Assembly (NCBI GenBank): GCA_028279985.1
Contig: JANQMR010000018.1
Span: 241,542-305,541 of the forward strand
Length of the DNA: 64,000 bases
DNA from: Woeseiaceae bacterium
GTDB lineage: Bacteria > Pseudomonadota > Gammaproteobacteria > Steroidobacterales > Woeseiaceae
Direction of reading: 5' to 3'
A program made the position numbers and the translations under genes. A model generated the notes under the pieces. It was not told the origin of the DNA. It worked only from the letters and a program-made list of their open reading frames with translations, and did not search any database. Positions within the stretch are counted from its first letter, which is position 1; each line of letters begins with the position of its first letter. This document shows positions 42,602 through 51,709 of the stretch, piece by piece.

Positions 42602-44014
42602 TCAGCCCTGAAACATCAGGAACTCACGCCGGGTCTTGGGACCGAAGGTCAGGTGATGGGGATCGCGGCGCTCCGTGTAGTTCGCGCGACGCTGTTCGAC
42701 GACATCGTTCTCCGCCCGCATCTGCATCTCCTCCCGGGTGATGTGATAGGGCTTTAGCGCATTGAGGCCGAATATCTTCGCGCGCAGATCGTCACTCATC
42801 GCCGGGTAACCGTATTGCTCACGGACGTCCTCGGCAATCTGGAAGATCCTGAATGCCTGGATCTGATCCTGCGGCGATCCGTACCAGACCGAGTCGGTGC
42901 CCCACAAGACGTTCTCTTCGCCCAGATGTTTGACCAGCTTGCCGATACCGTGCGCGGCGCTGTCCACGTCGCGCATCAAACCGCGCCAGGTGCTGCCGAG
43001 CTCCGCGTAAACGTTGGAACCCTTGCCGAGGCCGGCTTCCTCGACCGAACGGATCAGCGCGTCCAGGCCTTCGCCGCGGCCGGGGTCGTAAGGGCCTTCC
43101 GGCTGGCCCGGTATCCACCCCGAGTGGTAAATCAGAAAATTGACATCCGGAAAACGTTTTGCCGCCGGACCGATGTCCGTGCACAGCGAATGTTCGTAGG
43201 ACTGCCTGCCGAAAGGGATGCCTTTGTGGATGCAGATATTCTTGACCCCGAGCTTACGCGCTTTTTCGATGAAGGCGATGCCGACGTCGTCCGTCAGATA
43301 AAAGCCCTTGCCGTCGGGCCCCCATTGCGTGTAGGTCTTCCAGGCGGAAACGCCGTACTTCTCCGCCAGTTCGTCCATGTCTTCGAGATCGCCGTCCTGA
43401 TTCGGATTCACCCGTCCGTGAATCAACAGCCGCTGGCTGCCTTCGAGCTCGTCGACGATACGCCGTGTCGCATCCGCCTCTTCGATGGTCAAGGGCTCCG
43501 CGTCACGCCTGGACGGTACGAAGGACAGCACCATCATGTCGGTGTCGGCGTCGAGGAACACGTCCTTGACGAAGTCGTCGGCACCGAGACAGCGCATGTA
43601 GTCGCGGCTAACGTAATCGAACTCGGCGCAGTCCCGTTTACGTGACGCGGCAATGCTCGGCGGCACGTAATGCCCCTGTACGTCGAAGATGAACTCCTTT
43701 TTCCCCAGGCTTGCCTGTGCGAGTCGCGTATCTACGGCGGCATCGGCGTCCAGCTCGAAATAGCCGGCCTGCTTTCCGACCTGCGCATTTGCGCGGTTGA
43801 TCGCCAGTAGCGAGGTTGCGGCGCCTGCCGCCGTAACGAGGAAATCCCGCCGATGCATCGCCAGGCGCTTTGCATTACCGCTGCTTGCGAGCTGCGCCAG
43901 ATCGTTGGCGTGGTGATTGTGAGCTTCGAGTGGAATCGGCTCGTATTCGGCGTTGGACGTGGAATCGAGTTTGATCGGAAGCCGGCGGCCCTCCGGATCG
44001 AAGCGGTAGTTCAT
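42602..44014 (-). CDS. Amidohydrolase family protein with internal Tat-type signal
   Basis: A 470-residue amidohydrolase-like (metal-dependent TIM-barrel) protein; motifs include FDVQGHYVP, MVLSFVPSRRD, NICIHKGIPFG, LIYHSGWIP and NVLWGTDSVWYG. Residues about 54-77 (HRRDFLVTAAGAATSLLAI, then ANA) form a twin-arginine signal, but it is preceded by 52 residues starting MNYRFDPEGRRLPIKLDSTS. That N-terminus looks like genuine coding sequence, so export may use an unusually long n-region. An alternative start ATG at 43858 would give a standard Tat signal. Substrate unknown. Confidence 0.82.
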   Translation of the reverse strand: MNYRFDPEGRRLPIKLDSTSNAEYEPIPLEAHNHHANDLAQLASSGNAKRLAMHRRDFLVTAAGAATSLLAINRANAQVGKQAGYFELDADAAVDTRLAQASLGKKEFIFDVQGHYVPPSIAASRKRDCAEFDYVSRDYMRCLGADDFVKDVFLDADTDMMVLSFVPSRRDAEPLTIEEADATRRIVDELEGSQRLLIHGRVNPNQDGDLEDMDELAEKYGVSAWKTYTQWGPDGKGFYLTDDVGIAFIEKARKLGVKNICIHKGIPFGRQSYEHSLCTDIGPAAKRFPDVNFLIYHSGWIPGQPEGPYDPGRGEGLDALIRSVEEAGLGKGSNVYAELGSTWRGLMRDVDSAAHGIGKLVKHLGEENVLWGTDSVWYGSPQDQIQAFRIFQIAEDVREQYGYPAMSDDLRAKIFGLNALKPYHITREEMQMRAENDVVEQRRANYTERRDPHHLTFGPKTRREFLMFQG

Positions 44015-44273
44015 GGCATACCCCCTGTTACCGTAGTTTTATGTCAGCTTAGGACAATAACGGCGCGACCCGGTTCCGGGAGAGACGCCGGCCGGCCGTG
44101 GTGACTAATCCCGGTCTTCGGCATCGAACAGTATCCAGTCGACGAGGAGAACAGGAGACTAGTTCTCCACGAAAGATAGCTCGGCCTTGTGTAGCGCCCC
44201 TCAGGCGTTCCGGTAGCTGACCATAATGTTTGTCGAATAGCCGCCCTCCAACTCAAACAGAAGCAATTGTGAA

Positions 44274-44288
44274 TGCTAATGATTCGCA
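44274..44288 (+). promoter_or_regulatory. Fur box upstream of the receptor remnant
   Basis: TGCTAATGATTCGCA matches the Fur 7-1-7 consensus TGATAATnATTATCA at 12 of 14 defined positions. It ends directly where the -35 element begins, so Fur-Fe would block RNA polymerase. Iron-starvation control of the downstream genes is inferred. Confidence 0.75.
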
Positions 44289-44316
44289 TTGACTTTTAGG
44301 GGGTAGTCAGTATATT
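44289..44316 (+). promoter_or_regulatory. Sigma-70 promoter (TTGACT-16-TATATT)
   Basis: TTGACT at 44289-44294 and TATATT at 44311-44316 are separated by 16 bases, a good housekeeping promoter. It lies next to the Fur box and 48 bases before the remnant ATG. The promoter looks intact although the first gene behind it is not. Confidence 0.7.
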
Positions 44317-44364
44317 CTGGCAGCTCTCCCCTAAATTCAAAAAAACAGCTATTCCGGAGACAGC

Positions 44365-44757
44365 ATGCACCTCAACAAGCGCACGATCCTGGCGCTCACA
44401 TTAAGCGCGTACGCCGCAGTCGCTCTCTATCCTCAGCGCCGAGATGATTGAGGAATTCCAGTTGGACAACATCAACAGCATGCTGAAGATGACGACCGGC
44501 ATCAACGTGGACTCGACGGAAACCGATCGCACGTACTACAACTCGCGGGGCTTCGACATCACCAGCATGCACGTCGATACGAATTTGGCCTTGCGCTGCT
44601 CGGCGGCTTTGCGAGCTATGCCTTCAACAATGCGGTGCGTATCTCGCTCAACGTCGACAACGTAACGGACGAGAAGTATCTCAACTCCGTGAAGTTTGAG
44701 CAGTCATATTACGGCGCACCGCACAGTTACCGTCTGTCCGTCGACTGGCGCTATTAG
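44365..44757 (+). pseudogene. Internally deleted TonB-dependent siderophore receptor remnant
   Basis: Three pieces of a FpvA/FhuE-type receptor remain. ATG 44365 opens MHLNKRTILALTLSAYAAVA, the signal peptide, which then goes out of frame. From about 44430 another frame gives SAEMIEEFQLDNINSMLKMT and TYYNSRGFDITSMHVD, the start of the plug domain. From about 44600 a third part gives SYAFNNAVRISLNVDNVTDE and ends GAPHSYRLSVDWRY-stop, the last barrel strands. Roughly 130 codons remain of an expected 700 or more; nearly all of plug and barrel are gone. It cannot be functional. Fur box and promoter upstream are intact. Confidence 0.88.
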
Positions 44758-44831
44758 CCTCAGTTGAAGCACAACGCCATGCGCCCTACTCTACCGCTGG
44801 CGATGTCAAGCTAATCCATACCGGCGTACTC

Positions 44832-45980
44832 GTGAACAAGCTTCTTTTCAAAATCCACGGCACCCTGGCCCTGTTCGCCGTCGTGCCACTGTTGGTCATC
44901 TGTCTGACCGGCAGCATTCTCGTCTTCAAGCACGAGATCGACTGGCTGCTGGTCGGCGACAAGGTGCGCGTCGACGAGACGCTCGTCGGCAGCGACCGGC
45001 TCGAGCTGGACACGCTGCTCAGCCACGTCAACGACGCCGCGCCCGACTACGAAGCGGTGGGCTGGGTGTGGTTTCTCGACAAGGCGCGCTCCGACATCGT
45101 CTATCTCATCGAGAAAGGCACGAGTGACTGGTCCTACCTCCTGCTGAACCAGTACACCGGGGACATCCTTGCCGCACCCCAGCCGCTGGACCACTTTTTC
45201 ACCGACTGGCTCCTGGAACTGCACTTCAATTTCCTGTTGCACGATGCCGGACTCGCGGTCACCAGCCTGTTCGCTGCCGCACTGCTGGTACTGGGCATAA
45301 CCGGGTTGATCCTGTACCGCGGCTTCTGGAAACGGTTCTTCACGTTGCGCTGGAACAGTCGCCTGATCTTCTACTTCAGCGACTTACACAAGATGACGGG
45401 CGTCATCGCCTCGCCGGTGCTCATCCTATTGGCGTTCACCGGCATTTGGTGGAACGTCACCAGCCTGCTCCACGAGATCAACGAACACAGCGACGGCAAA
45501 GAGCACCATGTCATGCAGGATCGGCTCTACAACGACGCGTTATCGCTGGACGCCCTGCAGGCTGCGGCGCGGTCGGAAATCCAGGGCTTCGAGGCAACCT
45601 ACCTGACCATGCCTTACGAACCTGGCGTGAACTTCGATTTCTACGGCGACGTCCCGACCGGCAACTTCCTGCTCAGCCAGTACAGCAGCATGGTGAGCTA
45701 TGACGCACACACGGGCGAACACCTGAGCACCTTCGACATTCGTCAGGCCGGCCTCGGCGCTAAGATAGTGGACAGCTACCGGCGGCTGCACTTTGGCGAT
45801 TTTGCGGGCCTGGCCTCGAGAATCCTCTGGGCCATTCTCGGCCTCGCACCGGCATTGTTAGCCGTCACCGGCATCACGCTGTGGGCAAAGCGGCGATCGA
45901 TGCGCAATCGTTCCCGCGACAAGCGAAAGGCGAAGCTCAAGGCCGTGTCCGACACGGACAAGCTGGCATCGCCGGGCTAG
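44832..45980 (+). CDS. PepSY-associated transmembrane protein
   Basis: A 382-residue inner-membrane protein with the PepSY-TM pattern. The N-terminus is LLFKIHGTLALFAVVPLLVICLTGSILVFKHEIDW; further helices follow near 135-160, 185-215 and 330-355, the last ending LAPALLAVTGITLWAKRR, with periplasmic loops between. Such proteins are usually encoded beside siderophore receptors and may reduce ferric siderophores. Here it lies 74 bases after the receptor remnant, probably under the same Fur-controlled promoter, and is intact. Start GTG 44832. A highly charged C-terminal tail follows the last helix. Confidence 0.88.
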   Translation: MNKLLFKIHGTLALFAVVPLLVICLTGSILVFKHEIDWLLVGDKVRVDETLVGSDRLELDTLLSHVNDAAPDYEAVGWVWFLDKARSDIVYLIEKGTSDWSYLLLNQYTGDILAAPQPLDHFFTDWLLELHFNFLLHDAGLAVTSLFAAALLVLGITGLILYRGFWKRFFTLRWNSRLIFYFSDLHKMTGVIASPVLILLAFTGIWWNVTSLLHEINEHSDGKEHHVMQDRLYNDALSLDALQAAARSEIQGFEATYLTMPYEPGVNFDFYGDVPTGNFLLSQYSSMVSYDAHTGEHLSTFDIRQAGLGAKIVDSYRRLHFGDFAGLASRILWAILGLAPALLAVTGITLWAKRRSMRNRSRDKRKAKLKAVSDTDKLASPG

Positions 45981-46111
45981 TATCCTGAGTCATTAATTCA
46001 CTTAAGAAGGCCGTTGACGGACTCAATGATCCCATCATCCGACTTTGTCCAACCAAACGGCTTCGGCGATTGTGATGGATATTGTGGTGGCTTGGGCTTA
46101 AATCGCTCCGT

Positions 46112-46696
46112 CTATTGCTCGACGTTGTAACCCCGATCGGGGACGTCGCGGAAGAAGTCGGCATCGAGCGATTTATTCCACTTTTTCAATTGTTCATCAA
46201 CTGCGATATCGAGACGCGTTTTGGCAAATGTAAAACGCATGCGCATCTGCTCATCCGCCATAAAAATCCGGGCGAAATTTTGGTGGCCTTGCCATTGCCG
46301 GGTAAACAGCCTGTAGCTTATATCGACCTGGCGCATGCCTTGCGGACACTTGAAATCCAGGATGTACTGGTATGACCGGATGGTATCGAGCTCTAGGGCA
46401 CTCACCGAACCCAACAGGCAGTTACGCCCGTCCGAATTGACGGCCCAACCGTTTGCCACCGCCGCACTATAGTGATCCGGCGAGCGATACTGATCGACCC
46501 GGGCGGATTCTCCACCCGACTTTTCGACGGGAGGCGAATGCGGATACCTGATTTCGAGCAGATTGTCGGCAGGCGTGGTGTAGATGATCCGGATACCCGG
46601 TTGTGCAATCTGGATGGAGGTCTCGGTAAAACCGCTGACGTGAGCGAGGCCGTTAGCCGTCCATAAGGACAGTATTACGAACAGCGAGAACTTCAT
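46112..46696 (-). CDS. Exported protein resembling the N-terminal domain of HupE/UreJ-type proteins, truncated
   Basis: A 194-residue protein with a signal peptide (MKFSLFVILSLWTANGLA, cleaved before HVSGF). FKCPQGMRQVDISYRLFTRQWQGHQNFARI recalls the periplasmic domain that precedes the six-helix membrane part of HupE/UreJ_2 proteins. Here the frame ends at RDVPDRGYNVEQ with no membrane helices, so it is either a natural short form or a truncated gene. The similarity is judged by eye. Gene is on the minus strand in the accessory region. Confidence 0.5.
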   Translation of the reverse strand: MKFSLFVILSLWTANGLAHVSGFTETSIQIAQPGIRIIYTTPADNLLEIRYPHSPPVEKSGGESARVDQYRSPDHYSAAVANGWAVNSDGRNCLLGSVSALELDTIRSYQYILDFKCPQGMRQVDISYRLFTRQWQGHQNFARIFMADEQMRMRFTFAKTRLDIAVDEQLKKWNKSLDADFFRDVPDRGYNVEQ

Positions 46697-46859
46697 TCTA
46701 TTCAGCGGGAAAGAAACAACAAGAAAACCACCCCGCCGCGAGCAGTCGGGGCAGTTGGCCGAACTGGTTGGAGATCGTTTTGCGAAGGCGCGCCTTACGG
46801 ACACAAGCCGGGGCGACAAATTCGACCCTTGATCTATACATGCATTTAGACATGCAAAA

Positions 46860-47453
46860 TCAAATCCGCGACTTCAACGAACTGCGCCGGTGCTTTTTGC
46901 GCATCGAAAGCGATAACAAGCCCAGAGCGGACAGGAACAGTATACCCGTTGCCGGCGCCGGTACGGCGCGGACATCGATCCGGACTTGCCCCGAAAAATC
47001 GGCAACCCTATCTTCCCAAAGGTAAAACAGGCCCTGGTTAAAAGAAGTCAGGCTATCTGTCATGACATCGACACTGAAGTTACCCGCGTTCAGCGCGGTA
47101 AACCCCAACTGAGTCAGAAGCAGGTTATCCTGGCCCAGATCGTCGATGCCGGGAAAGTGACTGCCGGCAATATCCGTATCCGCATAAAACGCCGAATCGT
47201 CATCCCAGCCATCGGCCAGGGTGTAACCGTCAAAAGACAGCCCGGTATCGTGATTCAGGTCATATCCGAAACCGAACAGGGTATCACCCGCGAAAAGTCC
47301 GTCGAATGGCGTTTCCAGCATCAAATCGATGGTAAAGGAATCTCCGATGCGGATGTTCTGATCACTGACCAGCAGGGAAATGCTGCCCGCATGCACGGCA
47401 AAAGAAGAAAACAATAGTGCAGTTGCCAACAGGGCCTTATTTAACATTTTCAT
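46860..47453 (-). CDS. PEP-CTERM sorting-domain protein
   Basis: A 197-residue secreted protein: signal peptide MLNKALLATALLFSSFAVHA, a cohesin-like beta-rich middle (SISLLVSDQNIRIGDSFTIDLMLE, a common opening of such proteins), and a C-terminal PEP-CTERM signal. That signal is VPAPATGILFLSALGLLSLS followed by MRKKHRR; here the motif reads VPAPAT. It would be processed by an exosortase, not present in the window, and delivered to the outer surface. ATG 47453 or 47447 are possible starts. It lies downstream of the phosphoesterase on the same strand. Confidence 0.85.
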   Translation of the reverse strand: MKMLNKALLATALLFSSFAVHAGSISLLVSDQNIRIGDSFTIDLMLETPFDGLFAGDTLFGFGYDLNHDTGLSFDGYTLADGWDDDSAFYADTDIAGSHFPGIDDLGQDNLLLTQLGFTALNAGNFSVDVMTDSLTSFNQGLFYLWEDRVADFSGQVRIDVRAVPAPATGILFLSALGLLSLSMRKKHRRSSLKSRI

Positions 47454-47542
47454 GACTATTATCTCGTTGTGTTTCTTGTCCTGGTTCACTCGACGATCAG
47501 GGCTGGACAGGTTCGCCACCCCTTGCAATGACACCGCCTCCG

Positions 47543-50500
47543 TTACTGCCGACGATAGATTCGCAGCCACAGGCGGTAATCGCGCATATTCACGCAACCA
47601 TCGGCGTTGTAATCGGCTGCGCTGTTGTAAGCGGCATCAGCCGAGCATTGGCCCATACTGGCGCGCAACAGCTTGCGGTCGGCGGCGTCAACCAGTCGGT
47701 CGCCATTCAGGTCGCCCGCCACAGGTGGCGGCGCCTCGACACTGAAGTTAACGCGACCGGTTGCTTCTTCGTAACCGTTGTTGAGCAGCACCACGGCAAA
47801 GTAGCTGCCCTCGGCCAGACCGGAGAAGCTGATCGTGCCAGATGCGCCGGAAATATAACTCCACTGTGCCGAAGCTACCGGTCCCGGAGTGTCTCCCTTC
47901 CGGTAAATGCCAATCCAGTCCCGAGCGCCACCCGGGGTATTGGACCAGCTCAGATTAACGGTCTCGCCCAGCGTGACGCTCATCGAGTCGATCGCCAAAA
48001 CCGGAGGCTGGTTCACCGTGAAAGCAACGCGCGCTGTTCCCTCGCTGTAGCCGTCATTGAGCAATACCACCGCAAAGTAGCTGCCTGCCGACAGATCGCC
48101 GAATCCGATCGAGCCGGAGCTGCCGGAAATGTAAGCCCATTTCACCGCAGGCACGGGCCCCGGGGTATCGCCCGCTTTATAGATTCCAATCCAGTCGTTG
48201 CTGTTGCCCGCGACATTCGTCCAGTTGAAGGTGATCGTTTCGCCGACAAGATAGCTGGATTTGTCGGCGCTTAATTCCGGGCTCAAGTCGCAACCGGAAT
48301 CGATACCGACGAGAATACAAACCTCGTTTGAAATACGGTCGTAACCGTCGTTTTCATACATGCCCACAACGTATTCCCCGGCCGGAATGTCATCGCCGGT
48401 AAAGGTCTTGGAAATTGTGACGCTACCGGATAGAGCGCCATCGAAGTAAGCATAGCCAAGCAGGTTATCGCCATCGGGTAGAATACCGGGGATCTTGCGG
48501 AAGATGCCGATGTAGTCTTTCAAACCGCCCCGACCGTTGGAAAAAGCAATCTCAATGGGTTCACCCACGTCATATTGTGATTTGGTCAGCGCAATCTGCA
48601 CGATTTCGTCGCCGACACCAAAGTAGACACGGTCGGAAACTTCGGTATATCCGTCGTTAACAAAGAAGGCCGCGAAATAGTAACCTTTGCCAAAACCGGA
48701 GATGGTCAAGCTCCCCGAGGTCGCGGGCGTGTAATCCCACTTCGTTGAGTTCACGTCCCCGGGTACGTCACCTATACGATACACGCCAATCCAGTCGGTG
48801 CCGCCGCCGGGAGCATTGCTGTAGGTGAAATCTACGGATTCGCCTTCGGCATACCGGGTCTTGTCCGTGCTCAGATTAGTGACCGGGCCGACATAAAAAT
48901 AGGCGCGCGGCGCAATTTCCGTATGCGTATCGTTTTCCATAAAGGCGACAAAGTATTCACCGTCGGCCAGACCACTGAAGCTGTGAACGCCGCTTGGCTC
49001 GGGCACGTATGTCCAGGCGTTCGAACTCGCCGAACCCGGTGTCTGGCCTTTCCGATAAACCGCCAGCCAGTCCCTCGCATTGCCATATCCATTGACGTAG
49101 GTGACCGTGACGTCTTCCCCGCTTTGATATCTGGATTTGTCCAGGTTCGTCGCGGGCGGGCCATCGGTGCTGCCCTCTACGGTGAAGGCACGCGCATCAG
49201 ACCATTGCGACCACTCGACATTGCGATCCCGGTGTCTGACGCGAATGTAATGCTCGCCATTGTTCAAACCAAAGGCGGGCACCTCCCATTGCATGATATC
49301 GACACCCGCGTGGATATCGACGGGTTCATAATGCGGCGCCCCGGTATCTCCGTAGATGTTTTCATAGTCGCGAATTCGATCGACTACCAAGTTCGAAAAA
49401 TCGATATCGGTCGCAATCTGGAACTGCGTCGAATTCAGTTGCCGGCCGCCAGGGCTGGAGAATGGGCTACTCCGAAAGGTATAGGGAAGGGTAACCGCAG
49501 CTGAAATCGTGTTGCTGATCTCGGGTGTATCCGGTATCACGCCATCGAGCTGGCGCTCGAAACGATCGATCAGGCGACTGTTATAGTGCATGATTCCGCC
49601 ATTGTTCTTGTAGATGATGGGATGCGCTTCCGCGTAACTCTCGACCGTCATGCTGCGATTGGCGACATCGATATCGATGATCTGCCAGGCCCAGTTGGCA
49701 ATGGTTTTCTGGACATCGTCAAAATCCGTTTCGGTAGACTGACCCCAGTACTGGTCCCAGGCCGTACCACCGGAGATCATATGATAGGTTGGCCACTCGC
49801 GCGTTTGTCCGCGGGCATAGAGATGATGATGGCCACCGATATTCAACACATGCTTGGGACTTGCGCTCAATATTCCCATCCACTGGTTGCGGAAAGTCGC
49901 GGAGATATCGCCGACGTATTGTTCCGCCTGATAGGGGTGATGGATGATACTGATCACCCAATCGACAGAAGTATCCTGATCCGCCGCATCGATAACCTGT
50001 GTCAACCATTGTTGCTGGACGGCATCCGTACGCATACTGTTCAAATGAATGAACAGCACACGACCTGACTGGTAGGCGTAATAACTTTCATCGCTGGCAG
50101 GGGCAATACCCTGGTAAGACGTGCCATCGTAGATGAAGTGAGCCCTGTAGTTGTCCAGATTGCCGTCGCTGTAGTATTCGTGGTTACCCACGGTGGTCAT
50201 GATCGGCAAATTGGGCGACAGCGGCGCGGATTGGGCAAAGTGAATGTTCTCGTAGTGATCCAGGGTGCCCACGTCAACCTGATCGCCATCATTCAAGATC
50301 AGATTGATGCTTTCCTCGACACTCGTGCCGTAGAGTTGCTCGATTTTCCGTTTGGCCGCCGTGACCAGCTTCAGGTAGCGATCTTCGGCCCTGATCTGGT
50401 GATCGCCAAGCACCAGTATGCGGAAATGACCACTGCCGTCACCGTCGACCGGTTGAGTTTTGAAGCGATGTACGGCCGAAGTTTCCGCGCCGCTCCTGGT

Positions 50501-50800
50501 CCGGTAGTAATACAGGGTATCGGGTTCCAGCCCCGCCAATTGCACGCTGTGATACTGATAATCGCTGGCCAGGGATTGGGTATTGCCGCTGGCGGTTTGA
50601 TTCAACGCATCCGAAGCCAGACCGTATTCGACGACACTTTCGTTTCCACTGGCCGTCTTCCAGCTAACCCAGATCGAGTTTGCGGTCGGTGTTTGCAGAT
50701 AAGGCGTAATTTCCGCAAATGCAGGCGCTGAAAGCAACGCCAGGAGACTCAGAATTAACTTTAAACACCCAAAACCCGATATCTCCCTGACAATACACAT
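47543..50800 (-). CDS. Secreted metallophosphoesterase with five repeats and C-terminal dockerin-like domain
   Basis: A 1085-residue exported protein. After the signal peptide (LILSLLALLSAPAFA) comes a purple-acid-phosphatase-like Fn3 domain (about 30-120). A calcineurin-type phosphoesterase follows with LVLGDHQ, LNDGDQVD, GNHEYY, IIHHPY and GGHHHLYA. Five repeats of about 90 residues run from about 555 to 1025, each centred on a (D/N)WIGIYRKGDTPG-like core and ending SYFAVVLLNDGY-like. The end (GDLNGDRLVDAADRKLLRAS, then YNADGCVNMRDYRLW) is a dockerin type I pair with two Ca-binding loops. It probably hydrolyses extracellular phosphate esters. ATG 50800 has GAGAGG upstream. Confidence 0.88.
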   Translation of the reverse strand: MCIVREISGFGCLKLILSLLALLSAPAFAEITPYLQTPTANSIWVSWKTASGNESVVEYGLASDALNQTASGNTQSLASDYQYHSVQLAGLEPDTLYYYRTRSGAETSAVHRFKTQPVDGDGSGHFRILVLGDHQIRAEDRYLKLVTAAKRKIEQLYGTSVEESINLILNDGDQVDVGTLDHYENIHFAQSAPLSPNLPIMTTVGNHEYYSDGNLDNYRAHFIYDGTSYQGIAPASDESYYAYQSGRVLFIHLNSMRTDAVQQQWLTQVIDAADQDTSVDWVISIIHHPYQAEQYVGDISATFRNQWMGILSASPKHVLNIGGHHHLYARGQTREWPTYHMISGGTAWDQYWGQSTETDFDDVQKTIANWAWQIIDIDVANRSMTVESYAEAHPIIYKNNGGIMHYNSRLIDRFERQLDGVIPDTPEISNTISAAVTLPYTFRSSPFSSPGGRQLNSTQFQIATDIDFSNLVVDRIRDYENIYGDTGAPHYEPVDIHAGVDIMQWEVPAFGLNNGEHYIRVRHRDRNVEWSQWSDARAFTVEGSTDGPPATNLDKSRYQSGEDVTVTYVNGYGNARDWLAVYRKGQTPGSASSNAWTYVPEPSGVHSFSGLADGEYFVAFMENDTHTEIAPRAYFYVGPVTNLSTDKTRYAEGESVDFTYSNAPGGGTDWIGVYRIGDVPGDVNSTKWDYTPATSGSLTISGFGKGYYFAAFFVNDGYTEVSDRVYFGVGDEIVQIALTKSQYDVGEPIEIAFSNGRGGLKDYIGIFRKIPGILPDGDNLLGYAYFDGALSGSVTISKTFTGDDIPAGEYVVGMYENDGYDRISNEVCILVGIDSGCDLSPELSADKSSYLVGETITFNWTNVAGNSNDWIGIYKAGDTPGPVPAVKWAYISGSSGSIGFGDLSAGSYFAVVLLNDGYSEGTARVAFTVNQPPVLAIDSMSVTLGETVNLSWSNTPGGARDWIGIYRKGDTPGPVASAQWSYISGASGTISFSGLAEGSYFAVVLLNNGYEEATGRVNFSVEAPPPVAGDLNGDRLVDAADRKLLRASMGQCSADAAYNSAADYNADGCVNMRDYRLWLRIYRRQ

Positions 50801-51421
50801 TGCGTCCCTCTCGTCGAAATACGTCCAGCCCGGTAACAGGGCCCGTTACCCTGTATATCTGTGGGCGCTACCCTACGGGCCCACCATTACCGAAAAATGA
50901 CGAAATCCGAGACCGATTGCCGGATATCGCCTTCCGGGGCTTTTGGGTACAGAAACGTTCAAGGCCGAATCAAGCTCGTCGACTTATCGCTCCGCCCGAA
51001 GGAAACCGCTTCACTCCCGTTCCCTTGGGTATCTACGTACCTCTGGGAGTCTGTCGGACTTGGGATGAATCGGCTGCGGCGGTGGGCAATAGAACGGTGG
51101 ACGATAGATTGGTGAAAAACTAACTCTTCCCTTCCACGCCATCACGCAAGTTATCGGAATTTCGACGAGAAAACTCGAGCTTGGGTGCAATTTACCCGGT
51201 AAATCGGCCGATGGAACCTCGATGGGCAGCCGCTCATCCGGTTGTTGCCATCATACGGCAATGCCGTATAGTATCGGTTCACGATATCCATTGAGGCCTC
51301 TTCATTTACTAGGCTTCTCTCGAAATATCTCACTGATCGGGAACGTCTCACGATATACCCCGACTTCACACTGTCGGGAGAGACTTGGCCCGATGCCAGG
51401 CCGCAGTCGCACGTCTCGAGA
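50801..51421. other. Non-coding or decayed stretch
   Basis: 620 bases upstream of the phosphoesterase and before the cofE remnant. Short frames exist on both strands, but none shows convincing codon use or a recognisable domain. The right third may be decayed N-terminal cofE sequence, as the recognisable part of CofE starts abruptly at about 51422. Confidence 0.4.
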
Positions 51422-51709
51422 ATGATAGATGCGGAAGGATTCCCTCGAACCGATGCAGACCCAAGAGTATTGTTACTTCCAGAGGATCCGGATAGCAGCG
51501 CAGCACAGATCCGTTCTGCGTTGCAACCGGGTTGCGCAGGGCCTGTATCCGTGATCATCAATGACAGCGCGGGGCGCAATGGAACGGTAGGTATGGCGAT
51601 CGGGACGTCGGGCATAGATCCCATACGGAATGAAATCGGTTCGCCGGACCTGTTCGGTCGCGAACTCGAAGTGACCGAGATTGCCGTCGCAGACGAATTG
51701 GCGGCGGCG
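51422..51709 (+). pseudogene. Fragment of coenzyme F420:L-glutamate ligase (CofE)
   Basis: CofE adds glutamates to F420-0. The frame gives FPRTDADPRVLLLPEDPDSS, then VSVIINDSAGRNGTVGMAIG and SPDLFGRELEVTEIAVADELAAAA, clear CofE sequence. The N-terminal half of a normal protein (about 250 residues) is missing, and four residues appear lost after NDSAGR (family NDSFGRPWRLGTVG). It ends at VADELAAAA, where a run of GCG/GGC repeats joins it to cofD sequence. Not functional. Confidence 0.85.

Noticed and set aside
45981..46111. Possible transposase or IS fragment after the PepSY gene
   Set aside because: A minus-strand peptide ending in ESVNGLLK-stop caught the eye, but no IS family or terminal repeat could be recognised.
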